Positions 55,114-63,102 of a DNA stretch of 64,000 nt are shown here, in pieces. The translations under genes were made by a program, and so were the position numbers. Under the pieces are notes generated by a model. That model had not been told where the DNA came from and did not search any database. It saw only the letters and a program-made list of their open reading frames with translations. Source of the stretch: Streptomyces sp. WM6386 (GTDB lineage: Bacteria > Actinomycetota > Actinomycetes > Streptomycetales > Streptomycetaceae); contig NZ_JXTE01000045.1 in the NCBI RefSeq assembly GCF_000972385.1, forward strand, positions 1 to 64,000, in the 5' to 3' direction. How positions within the stretch are numbered: position 1 is the stretch's first letter; every line of letters begins with the position of its first letter.

Positions 55114-58103
55114 CCCACGGCCGCGACGCCGTTGCGCCACGTCGGCAGGAGTTCGTCGAGCAGTGCCTCGGTGCGCGGCGGCAGGCCGCGGGCCCCGCTG
55201 CGGGTGATGAGGTCGGCGGCGAGGGCCTGGAGCCGGTCGGTGTCGCCGGTGGCGTGGGTGGCACGGAGCAGTTCGTGCCAGAGGCGCTCGTCGCCGGGCG
55301 CGGAGTTGAGGGCGGCGCCGAGGGCCTCGATGGCCTTCTCCGCGCGGTCCTTCACCAGGTGGAACTCGGACAGCGCGAGGCCGATGTCCGCGACGAGGAG
55401 GGGGAGTTGGGCGTCGATGATCTCGTGGGTGAGCCAGCGGTAGCGGCCCTCGGGCCGGTCGGCGAGGAGCGGTCCGCGGACCAGGACGAGCGCGTCGGTG
55501 AGCAGCCGGCCGCGCACGGCACGGCTGTCGACGCCGCGGCCCTGCGTGGCCTCGTGGTAGAGGGAGCGCAGGACGTCGAGGTCGGAGACGACGGTCTTGG
55601 CGAGCGTGAGCCGGCCGGTGCTGTCGGTCCTGAGGCGCGGCGAGCCGTCGGGGTCGGTGCCGAGCCAGGCCCGGAGCCGGTCGAGGAGGGCCTCGCGTAC
55701 GTCGTCCGTGACGCCGCGCGGCCAGAGCGCGGAGGACAGCACGCGCGGGTGCACGCCCTCGCGGTGCAGGAGCAGCAGGGCGAGCGCCTCGTGGAGCAGG
55801 GCGCTGCGGTCACCGTCGGGGGTGTCGAGGCCGATGATCTCGTACGGCCCGACGAGCCGCGCGTACACCGCCGGCCGTCCCTGCTCGCTGACGTCGACGA
55901 GGAACGGGGGTGCGGTGGCCGGCCCCTGCGGTTCGCGCTCCGGGTCGGACTCGACGAACAGTTCGACGACCGCGCGCTGCAGGGGTACGGGCAGGAGCTG
56001 GGCGTCGAGTTCGAGGCCGAGCAGCGGTGCGAGCAGCTTGCCCTGGCCGGTGATCTCCATCTCCCAGGCGGCGCCGGGCAGATCGCCGCTCTCGGTGCCC
56101 ACGAGGTAGCCGATGCCGAGCCGACTGGCGTCCGCGGCGAGTTCGGCGAGCTTGATCGCGTCGTCGGCGGAGGGCTCGGCGGCGAGGAGGACGAGGTGCG
56201 GGGCCCAACGGGTGTGCTGGGCGGGTCCGGTACGCCCGGTGAGGACCGAGTCGTGCCCGGCGGCCCCCAGCGCACCGCGCCGCTGCCGGGTCTCGGCCTC
56301 CATGGTCTCGACGAGGTCGTCGATCCCTTCGAGGTGCCGCAGCCGGTTGGGCGCGAGGGGCGTGAGGTCCTCGCCGAAGCCGACGAGGGTGATGGTCATG
56401 CGGTCCGACCAGCCGTTGGTGGCCAGTTCGGCGGCGACGGAGGCGAAGACGGCGGCACGGTCGGCCTCGCTGCCGCTCAGCGACACGATGCCGGGCACCG
56501 ACTCCAGGTTGAGCAGCAGCCGGGAGTCGTCCATGGTGCCGAGGCTGACGAGGCCGGGGTAGGGGGCGGCGGCGTCGACGTCCTCGTACTGCTCGGCGTC
56601 GGTGCGCGCGAGCATCCAGAACGTCTGGTCCTGGCCGAGCTGCCAGGGGGCCGGCGGGTTTCCGGACGGCTGGGCGAGCTGGAGGTGAAGGTCGCCGTTG
56701 TTGCTGAGCCAGGTCGCGTAGACGGTGGGCAGGGGGCGCGACTCGGCGGCGAGGGAGGCGGCGAGCCCGCGCAGGGAGCGGTCCAGCAGTCGTACGCCTT
56801 CGGGGTCGGCGCCCACGAGCAGGGCGTCCTGCGCGTCGGCGGCGTCCCCGGTCGGCGTGGGCGGCTCCATGCCGCGCCGGCCGCCGACGGCACCGAAGGC
56901 CGACTGCCACAGGGCCTGCCGACGGCGACGCCCGAGGGCGCCGAGGAGACCGGCGGCGAGGAGGGGGGCGCCGACGAGGGCCTGCGGGAGGCCGAAGGCG
57001 TCGGAGGCGGCGTTCGTGGAGGTGGCGTGCTGCTGGTGCTGCTCCTGGTGGCCGGTCCGCTGGTCGGGGGCGGGGCGCTGCTCCGGGAGGGAGACCTGGC
57101 CGGCGCCGCCGCCCTGCTGTGCTCCACCGCCCTGCTGTGCTCCGCCGCCCTGGGCGTGGTCGCCGCTCCGGCCGTAGTCGTGGATCTGCTGCTGGGCGGC
57201 GGAGCCTCCGGACGCCTCGGGCATCTCGACGAGGTCCCCGCCCCGGGCGTCGCCCGGCATCTCCATGATCCAGCCGGGCCGGATGAGGCTGGCCTCGGAC
57301 AGCTTGGAACCGTCCGGCTGCACCCGGTCCTTGTTGAGGTCGAAGATCTCCTTGTACCGGCGCCCGTCACCGAGGTGCCGTTCGGCGATCTCCCAGAGGG
57401 AGTCGTGGTGACGTCCCTCGGGCGGCTGGATCCGGTAGTACTTCGTGTCGTCGGCCTTGGACGCGCTGCCCCCGGCATCCGCGTGCGCTGCGGCGCCGGC
57501 GGCCTGCTCGGCGAGGGCCGCGGCAGTGCTCGCGGCCTGCTCCTGCTGCTGGGCGAAGAGACCGCCGCCGGGGGTCTGCTGTGCGGCGGCGACCGTGCCC
57601 CGCTGGTTCCCCTCCATGTCGTGCCCGAGCTGGGACAGCCCCGGGGTGAGGCTGGCGGCGGTGGCGCCGACGAGCAGGAGGGCGGCGACGAGCTGCCGGG
57701 CGAGGAGCTGGCTGGGGCCGGAGCCGGGAACGCGGCCGGGGACGCCGATGCCGGAGACGGCGGCCTTTATCTCGACGAGCACACAGGCGGTGAACTGGGC
57801 CCACGCGAGCCACACGATGACCGTGAGGATGTTCAGGAAGGTGCCGGTGGTGATGGGCTTCTGGAGCCACTCGAGCTCAGGCACCCCATGGGGCAACGGC
57901 CACCCGACGGACACGGCCAACGCGCCCGGCACTCCCACGACCAGCACCAGCAGCGCGACGAACGCAAAGAACGCCTTGACGAAGTCCCCGAACGAACGCC
58001 GCCGGATCCGCACGGGCTGCGGGGTCCGGTTCCTCGGGGTACTCGGGCTGCCCGTCGAGCTTCCCGTCGAGCTTGACGAGCTGGAAGTGCGGCGTCGCGG
58101 CAT
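55110..58103 (-). CDS. Giant membrane protein with LysM and BTAD domains
   Basis: The 997-residue protein begins with a Ser/Thr-rich cytosolic head, two or three membrane spans (AFFAFVALLVLVVGVPGALAVS, TGTFLNILTVIVWLAWAQF, LVAALLLVGATAASL) and a LysM-like segment at about 215-280 (DDTKYYRIQ, HDSLWEIAERHLGDGRRYKE). A Gln/Gly-rich linker follows, then another span, then a long C-terminal part ending in a bacterial transcriptional activator (BTAD) TPR region with LVLVRGPLLADRPEGRYRW and LALSEFHLVKDRAEKAIEAL. It is coupled to the prepilin peptidase. It may link envelope sensing to pilus assembly; it is not a soluble SARP. Confidence 0.85.
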   Translation of the reverse strand: MPRRRTSSSSSSTGSSTGSPSTPRNRTPQPVRIRRRSFGDFVKAFFAFVALLVLVVGVPGALAVSVGWPLPHGVPELEWLQKPITTGTFLNILTVIVWLAWAQFTACVLVEIKAAVSGIGVPGRVPGSGPSQLLARQLVAALLLVGATAASLTPGLSQLGHDMEGNQRGTVAAAQQTPGGGLFAQQQEQAASTAAALAEQAAGAAAHADAGGSASKADDTKYYRIQPPEGRHHDSLWEIAERHLGDGRRYKEIFDLNKDRVQPDGSKLSEASLIRPGWIMEMPGDARGGDLVEMPEASGGSAAQQQIHDYGRSGDHAQGGGAQQGGGAQQGGGAGQVSLPEQRPAPDQRTGHQEQHQQHATSTNAASDAFGLPQALVGAPLLAAGLLGALGRRRRQALWQSAFGAVGGRRGMEPPTPTGDAADAQDALLVGADPEGVRLLDRSLRGLAASLAAESRPLPTVYATWLSNNGDLHLQLAQPSGNPPAPWQLGQDQTFWMLARTDAEQYEDVDAAAPYPGLVSLGTMDDSRLLLNLESVPGIVSLSGSEADRAAVFASVAAELATNGWSDRMTITLVGFGEDLTPLAPNRLRHLEGIDDLVETMEAETRQRRGALGAAGHDSVLTGRTGPAQHTRWAPHLVLLAAEPSADDAIKLAELAADASRLGIGYLVGTESGDLPGAAWEMEITGQGKLLAPLLGLELDAQLLPVPLQRAVVELFVESDPEREPQGPATAPPFLVDVSEQGRPAVYARLVGPYEIIGLDTPDGDRSALLHEALALLLLHREGVHPRVLSSALWPRGVTDDVREALLDRLRAWLGTDPDGSPRLRTDSTGRLTLAKTVVSDLDVLRSLYHEATQGRGVDSRAVRGRLLTDALVLVRGPLLADRPEGRYRWLTHEIIDAQLPLLVADIGLALSEFHLVKDRAEKAIEALGAALNSAPGDERLWHELLRATHATGDTDRLQALAADLITRSGARGLPPRTEALLDELLPTWRNGVAAVG

Positions 58104-58420
58104 GGCGGGTGTCCTGGGTGGTGTGTGAAGGGAGTGGGTGTGGGTGTGCTGAGGGGTGTACTGAGCCTACAGAGATCTTATGTACGGAGTCGAAGGTCGG
58201 GCAGGGCCCTGTGGACAACCTCTCGGATCACTTCCTCACGACCTGCCGGACATGCCCGAGTTGACGCCCCTTTGACCTCTCACTCGTATCGTCGTTCGCA
58301 ATTGCCACGCCACACCCTCACGCTCTCTGCACAAGGCTCCGCAGGCAGTTAAAGGCCCCCCACCTGCCCCTGATAGCTTCGTTCCCCGTTGCACACGCCG
58401 ACCTCCGGGGGAGATCCATC
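58104..58420. other. Promoter region between LysM/BTAD gene and lipoprotein gene
   Basis: About 315 bases with no supported gene. It contains divergent promoters; CAACCTCTCGGATCACTTCC and a CACTCGTATCGTCGTTCGC stretch are the least GC-rich parts. No hairpin or known operator was seen. Confidence 0.5.
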
Positions 58421-59089
58421 GTGGCCCGCCGCGCCCTGCCCGTCACCGCCGCCGCGTTCGCCATGACGGCGACCCTTCTGCTCACCGCGTGCGGTGGGGG
58501 TGACGGGGGGTCTCCGGACGACATCAAGGGGGCGGGTACGGCGTCGGGCAGTCCGTCTGCTTCAACCTCCGCGTCGGCATCGCCCGTTGCCGACAGACCG
58601 GACGTGAGTCTCCCCAAGGACCTGGACCTGGTCTTCGACTTCGAGAAGCCGTCGGACGCGGACAACGCGGCGGCACTCGCGGACGCGGAGAACTACCTGC
58701 GCGCGCTGAACCACGGCATCACGCGGCAGGACCCCTCCGACCCCGCCTATCAGTACTACTCCGCCGGGGACGCGGCCCGGTACGCGAACACGCAGATCAA
58801 GGAGTACGTGAAGGGCGGCTGGACGCTCACCGGCAAGGACCGTTACCACCGGGCGGAGACCAGCGCGGCCGGGGACTCGACGTCGGTGAAGCTGGTGCGC
58901 GTCGCCTTCTGCGAGGACGCCTCGAAGGTCTACGGCAAGGAAGTGAAGAGCGGGAAGGTCCTCCACACCGAGGAAAGCCCGGACGATTTCCTCAAGTTCA
59001 GCCTCGTCATGGCGTCCGCGAAGGGCTCGCCGGTGTGGCGTGCCCAGCAAATCACCGTCAAGGAGAAGGCGACGGAATGCCAGGAGTGA
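58421..59089 (+). CDS. Putative lipoprotein
   Basis: The 222-residue protein has a lipoprotein signal (LPVTAAAFAMTATLLLTACGG, lipobox LTAC, Cys near 24), a Ser/Ala-rich linker and a globular domain containing FDFEKPSDADNAAALADAEN and VAFCEDASKVYGKEVKSGK. It resembles the many Streptomyces surface lipoproteins of unknown function that adopt a cystatin-like or NTF2-like fold. GGGGGAGA precedes the GTG. Its end overlaps the start of the next exported-protein gene by 13 bases, so the two are coupled. Confidence 0.8.
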   Translation: MARRALPVTAAAFAMTATLLLTACGGGDGGSPDDIKGAGTASGSPSASTSASASPVADRPDVSLPKDLDLVFDFEKPSDADNAAALADAENYLRALNHGITRQDPSDPAYQYYSAGDAARYANTQIKEYVKGGWTLTGKDRYHRAETSAAGDSTSVKLVRVAFCEDASKVYGKEVKSGKVLHTEESPDDFLKFSLVMASAKGSPVWRAQQITVKEKATECQE

Positions 59090-60147
59090 TCTCCCCCCGG
59101 CGCGCGACGTGGGTTCTGGCCCTCACCGCGGGAGCCCTCGTCTGGACCGCGAGCACCGCGTACGCCGGCAAGCCCGTGCCCGGCGGCCACGACACCCCGC
59201 AGGGCGGCGCCGACGGGAAGACCCTGCTGGCCTCCGCCGGCCGGTCCCGGATCAAGGTCACCCAGGTCAGCGGTCCCACCGGCGGCAAGCGCGGTGCCGT
59301 CTCGTCCGTGGACGTCAACTGGAAGCCGCCGGCCTGCTGGTACGAGCCGGTCTTCACCCCCGCGGCACTGAAGGACTTCTCGGAGACCAACGGGGTCGGA
59401 GACGTCGGCATCCACGAGTACTGGGCCGGCAAGGGACTCTGGACGGACCACTACCGGGACGACAAACCCACGACCAACATCTTCGAGAACGGTGCGAGCG
59501 TCGAGGGCTACAAGGACTACAACCTCGGCCAGGACGGCTACTTCTGGCGCAGCGTCGCACCGGACATCTCCGACCCGGACTCCTGGGACTGCACCCGCAT
59601 CATGTTCTGGCAGCCGGCGGGCGCGATACCGAAGATCGCCCACGCGCCCACCCCGAAGACGCTCGCCGAGTACGCTTACAACGAGGTCGAGGTCCCCGAC
59701 ACCGAGATCGAGCTGAAGCCCACCACCAAGTCCACGGTGAACCTGCCCACTTGGGCCTGGCTGGACAAAGCCACCTTCCAGGACGTCAAGGTCCGCGCCG
59801 AGCTCCCGAACACGGGGTTGTGGGCCGAAACGACCGCCAAGCCGGTCGCCCTCCACCTGGATCCGGGTACGGCCGACGCCGAGACCTACCCCGCGTCCGG
59901 CAACTGCGAGATCAACGCCGACGGCAGCATCGGCACGCCGTACCAGAAGGGCGACTCCGACCGGACCCCGCCCTGCGGCATCCGCTACCTCAAGGCCACG
60001 GACGGCACGCCCTACCGCCTGTCCGCCTCCGTGACCTGGCAGATCACCTGGCAGGGCGCGAACGGCACCGGCGGCGACCTGCCCGACGGGACCTTCGAGA
60101 CGACGCAGGACATGGACGTCCAGGAGATCCAGGCGATCAACCGCTGA
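59077..60147 (+). CDS. Secreted protein of unknown function
   Basis: The 356-residue exported protein has a signal (RRATWVLALTAGALVWTASTAYA). The mature part has four conserved-looking cysteines (PPACWYEPVF, WDCTRIMFW, GNCEIN, PPCGIRYL) and ends with an aromatic-rich beta section (SASVTWQITWQGANGTGG). No family is recognised from sequence. AAGGAGAA precedes the ATG, which lies inside the end of the upstream lipoprotein gene. With its neighbours it forms an exported-protein operon, possibly a surface complex. Confidence 0.75.
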   Translation: MPGVISPRRATWVLALTAGALVWTASTAYAGKPVPGGHDTPQGGADGKTLLASAGRSRIKVTQVSGPTGGKRGAVSSVDVNWKPPACWYEPVFTPAALKDFSETNGVGDVGIHEYWAGKGLWTDHYRDDKPTTNIFENGASVEGYKDYNLGQDGYFWRSVAPDISDPDSWDCTRIMFWQPAGAIPKIAHAPTPKTLAEYAYNEVEVPDTEIELKPTTKSTVNLPTWAWLDKATFQDVKVRAELPNTGLWAETTAKPVALHLDPGTADAETYPASGNCEINADGSIGTPYQKGDSDRTPPCGIRYLKATDGTPYRLSASVTWQITWQGANGTGGDLPDGTFETTQDMDVQEIQAINR

Positions 60148-60204
60148 TCCGCCGACTCCGCCCCTCCCCACCGTGACAACCGTGACAAGAGAAGAGAGAG
60201 CCTG

Positions 60205-61233
60205 ATGACGCCCCGCGCGCGCACCACCCGTTCCCTGCCCGGCCGTCGCCTCACCGCGACCGCGCTGGGCGTGGCCACGGCCGTCGCCCTCACCGCATGC
60301 GGTGGCGGCACGGGCTCCGACGGCGCGAACGGCGAGGAGTCCGCGAGCGCCGCACCCCAGGGCGTGGTGACGGAGAAGGCCGCCGCCGCGGTGATGGACA
60401 ACTACGAGAAGGTCAACAACAAGGCCAACGCGGCGCTCGACGAGAAGCTCCTCGCCACGGTCGAGGGCGGCCAGGTCCACGCGATGGACAAGGCGAACTA
60501 CACCCTCGTCCCGACCTTCTCGGCCAAGGACCGGAAGGCCTACGCCAAGCCCTTCTCCTACACGGACCGCCAGTACGTGATCCCGGAGAAGGGCGCCGGG
60601 GACTGGTTCGCCGTCCGGGCCGGTTCCAGCGAGAACGAGAAGAGTTCGGTGCTGCTGGTCTTCGACAAGGTGGACGGGACGTACAAGATGGTGCTGTCCC
60701 TGTGGGCCGACAGCGGGGAACCGTTCCCGAAGCTCGCCGTCGGCAAGGGCGGTCTGGCCCAGGCCGTCGCCCCCGGCACGAAGGTCGGCAAGCTCGCCCC
60801 GTCCGACGTGGCCACCGCCTACGAGGACCTTCTCGAGACCGGCGGCACAAAGGAAGGCAAGGGCCTCGCCGCCACGGGGCCGGTCGAGGAAGCCCTCAAG
60901 ACCTACAAGAACAGCAGCACCAAGGGCGCGGCCGACGGCGCCGCCACCCAGAAGTTCTTCACCAAGACCCCGGCCGACCCCAGCGTGTACGCCCTGCGCA
61001 CCGCCGACGGCGGCGTCCTCGCCCTGTTCCCGGCCTCGCACACCCAGGAAACCCTGCTGAAGCCCGCCTACCGCTCCAACGCCTCTCTCGTGCCCAGCGA
61101 CACGCAGTCCGCCCTCGGCGCCACCAGGGGCCCCCTGATCACCGACACGTTCCAGGGCCAGGGCGTGGCCGAACTGACCCCGAAGGCCGCCCGGATCACG
61201 GCCGTCGACTTCCAGCACGTCGATTCGCGCTGA
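60205..61233 (+). CDS. Putative lipoprotein with DUF-like cell-surface domain
   Basis: The 342-residue protein has a lipoprotein signal (RRLTATALGVATAVALTACGG, lipobox LTAC). The domain VMDNYEKVNNKANAALDEKL and WFAVRAGSSENEKSSVLLVF resembles the duplicated NTF2-like domains of Streptomyces envelope lipoproteins. AGAAGAGAGAG precedes the ATG. It begins 57 bases after the secreted protein on the same strand; the three genes probably form one transcript. The function is unknown. Confidence 0.8.
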   Translation: MTPRARTTRSLPGRRLTATALGVATAVALTACGGGTGSDGANGEESASAAPQGVVTEKAAAAVMDNYEKVNNKANAALDEKLLATVEGGQVHAMDKANYTLVPTFSAKDRKAYAKPFSYTDRQYVIPEKGAGDWFAVRAGSSENEKSSVLLVFDKVDGTYKMVLSLWADSGEPFPKLAVGKGGLAQAVAPGTKVGKLAPSDVATAYEDLLETGGTKEGKGLAATGPVEEALKTYKNSSTKGAADGAATQKFFTKTPADPSVYALRTADGGVLALFPASHTQETLLKPAYRSNASLVPSDTQSALGATRGPLITDTFQGQGVAELTPKAARITAVDFQHVDSR

Positions 61234-61314
61234 GCCACGCCTGAGTCTCCGGCCAGATCAGTGCAGCCCGTCGCCCGCTCACGGACCGCATCCGAGACAG
61301 GGATGACACGCCAC

Positions 61315-61896
61315 TCACTCAGGCTTCCCTGACCCGCACGTCGGCCAGTCGTCCCCGGCGAGGGTCGCCATGAGGCGCCCCTCGCCGAGCGACACCTCCA
61401 CATCCATACCGGCGGACACCGCCTCGGCGAACGCCGCGGGTGAGGCGCCGTCGAGCAGGAAGACGAAGTGCAGGGCGAACGGATTCCAGTCCGGGTCCGG
61501 CACTCCGTCTGCGTCGAGCCGAAGATTGGCCCGCCAGGCGGCCTGGCACAGGACCGAGACGAACGTCCCCAGGAAGTCGACTCCGAGCAGACCGTCGGCA
61601 TGGTCGATCACGACAGCGGTGTCCTGCTCGTCGTGCCGATCGTGCAGACAGTCCACGAGCGCGTCCCAGTTGTGGCCGAAGTAGCCCGGGAAGCCCAACT
61701 CGCGGGCGAATACGGTGAACAGGGTCCCCCGCTCCAGCAACTCCCGCCCGTTGAGCCGGAACACGCGTCCGTCCCGTTCCAGGAGTTCGGCGGTCGCGGC
61801 AGCCGGCCAAGGGTCGTTCCGCAACGTGAAGACGGCCCAGGGCGGCCGGCGCCGAGTGAGGGACGGTCCCAGGCGCGGGCCCGCGCCCTTCGTCAC
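61315..61896 (-). CDS. Barstar family RNase inhibitor (candidate immunity protein)
   Basis: The 193-residue protein carries the barstar signature: VFRLNGRELLERGTLFTVFA, ELGFPGYFGHNWDALVDCL, then DTAVVIDHADGLL. Barstars block barnase-type ribonucleases by covering the active site. An additional 75 residues (LDADGVPDPDWNPFALHFVF) extend beyond the classical 90. The GTG start is chosen for GGAGGG upstream and because it overlaps the TGA of the preceding SUKH remnant (GTGA). It is the last gene of a minus-strand immunity array. The cognate RNase is not in the window. Confidence 0.85.
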   Translation of the reverse strand: MTKGAGPRLGPSLTRRRPPWAVFTLRNDPWPAAATAELLERDGRVFRLNGRELLERGTLFTVFARELGFPGYFGHNWDALVDCLHDRHDEQDTAVVIDHADGLLGVDFLGTFVSVLCQAAWRANLRLDADGVPDPDWNPFALHFVFLLDGASPAAFAEAVSAGMDVEVSLGEGRLMATLAGDDWPTCGSGKPE

Positions 61897-62286
61897 CGGG
61901 CCCTCCGTGTCAGCCACTGCATCGCCTCGTCCGGTGTCGGCGCCAGCAGCGCGACCGAGTCCATACCCACGTACACCGTGCCGACCTGCTCGCTGAGGTC
62001 GTCGAAGATCTCATCGTCCCACAGGGTCAGGAGCGGCTCCGGTCGGAACGCTCCCCACGGCACGGAGTCCCACGGCTCCCGGAACGGGACGCCCACACCA
62101 CCGAACTCGGCGAGGAACCGCCGCGGTGGGCACGGAGCGCCCCGGACTCCAGCCGGCCGCGCGCAGTACCCGGTCGGTCTCATCCGGCTGGCGCCGCCCC
62201 GCGTCGTCGCCTGCCCTCACCGTCCCGACACGATCCCAGAACGCCGATGCGCCCGCCGGAGTCTCCGGAACCCACAGCCCGGCCAT
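61893..62286 (-). pseudogene. SUKH-3-like immunity gene, frameshifted (copy 2)
   Basis: The first part reads DETDRVLRAAGWSPGRSVPT, the typical N-terminal block of SUKH-3 immunity proteins. Near 62120 the reading must move to another frame to continue as RFLAEFGGVGVPFREPW and on to MQWLTRRAR and a TGA. The middle block (Trp and the His-Pro-Ala segment) is missing. A deletion at the FLAEFGG coding run explains both changes. The end couples to the barstar gene. Confidence 0.65.
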
Positions 62287-62340
62287 CGTGGCCTGCGACC
62301 GTACGAGCGCGTCGAGCCCCTGGTCGGCGGAGTCGCCCAG

Positions 62341-62608
62341 TTACTCCAGGTCCTCCCCGGCGAGGTACAGGACCCCGTCCTCCCCCATGCCCAGGAAGCT
62401 ATTCCCGTTGTCGGCGCGGCCGACGGGACACACCGGCGTTCCGGCCTTCTCACTCACCCTGACGAACGTCTCCTCGGCGGTGAGCGGGTCGAAGTGGACC
62501 GCCGATCGCGTCGTACGCGAGTCCACCGGCAAGCCGTAGATCACCAAACCCCCCGAACTCGGCGAGGAATTGACGGGCAGCCTCGTGGACCACGAAGGCG
62601 GTGGTCAC
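62341..62608 (-). pseudogene. SUKH-3-like immunity gene, frameshifted and N-truncated (copy 1)
   Basis: From a GTG overlapping the upstream stop, HEAARQFLAEFGG appears, then the frame breaks at a run of six G. Removing one G restores LVIYGLPVDSRTTRSAVHFD and FLGMGEDGVLYLAGEDLE, the C-terminal half of SUKH-3. A TAA follows, and beyond it the same frame reads LGDSADQGLDALVRSQ, the expected natural end. So the gene has lost its N-terminus, gained a base and acquired a nonsense stop. The restored frame is an inference. Confidence 0.65.
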
Positions 62609-63075
62609 CGCTCACGACGACCGCGTACGGCATTCCAGGCGTCCTCGGCCGCATACGTGATGGTCAGTCGCCAGGTCTTCAGTTTGTCCTGCACCTTTGA
62701 CGCGATCTTCCGCCACTTGAACCAGGTCGGCAGTTGCCGGAACGGCACGTAGGTCAAGGTGTCGTCGATGGCGTTCTGGGCGATGCCACGATGCCCCTCC
62801 GCGCGCAGCGCGGCGTACAGCTCCGGTGTCAGCGTGCCGTTGAGGCGGGCCGCGGTGCCGGCCGCGGTGTAGGCGAAGCCTCGCTGACCGCGGTCCGGCA
62901 ATCCCATCGCCTTGATGATGCGCGGCGATGCCTCTTCCAGGGAGCAGTTGAAGGCCAGTCCGATCGCCGCCGTGCCGAGGTGCTGCTCACCGCGCTCGTA
63001 CGCCGCGTCCCAGTCCGCGGGGTCGTCGAGACCCAGCAGACCCTCGCCGCTTTCCCAGTTCCACTCGGACGGCAT
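62605..63075 (-). CDS. Candidate immunity protein of the Rhs toxin
   Basis: The 156-residue cytosolic protein lies 27 bases after the Rhs toxin gene and overlaps the following SUKH remnant (GTGA). It contains WDAAYERGEQHLGTAAIGLA, KAMGLPDRGQRGFAYTAAGT and RGIAQNAIDDTLTYVPFRQL with a basic C-terminus (WRKIASKVQDKLKTWR). No family is recognised by eye. Position directly behind a toxin C-terminus is the main reason to call it immunity. Confidence 0.65.
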   Translation of the reverse strand: MPSEWNWESGEGLLGLDDPADWDAAYERGEQHLGTAAIGLAFNCSLEEASPRIIKAMGLPDRGQRGFAYTAAGTAARLNGTLTPELYAALRAEGHRGIAQNAIDDTLTYVPFRQLPTWFKWRKIASKVQDKLKTWRLTITYAAEDAWNAVRGRRER

Positions 63076-63102
63076 GACTGGTCGTCTTCCTTCTTTCGTC
63101 CG

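Noticed and set aside
58930..61218. Long minus-strand frame opposite the three exported proteins
   Set aside because: The plus-strand genes have signals, lipoboxes and ribosome sites; this one has none.
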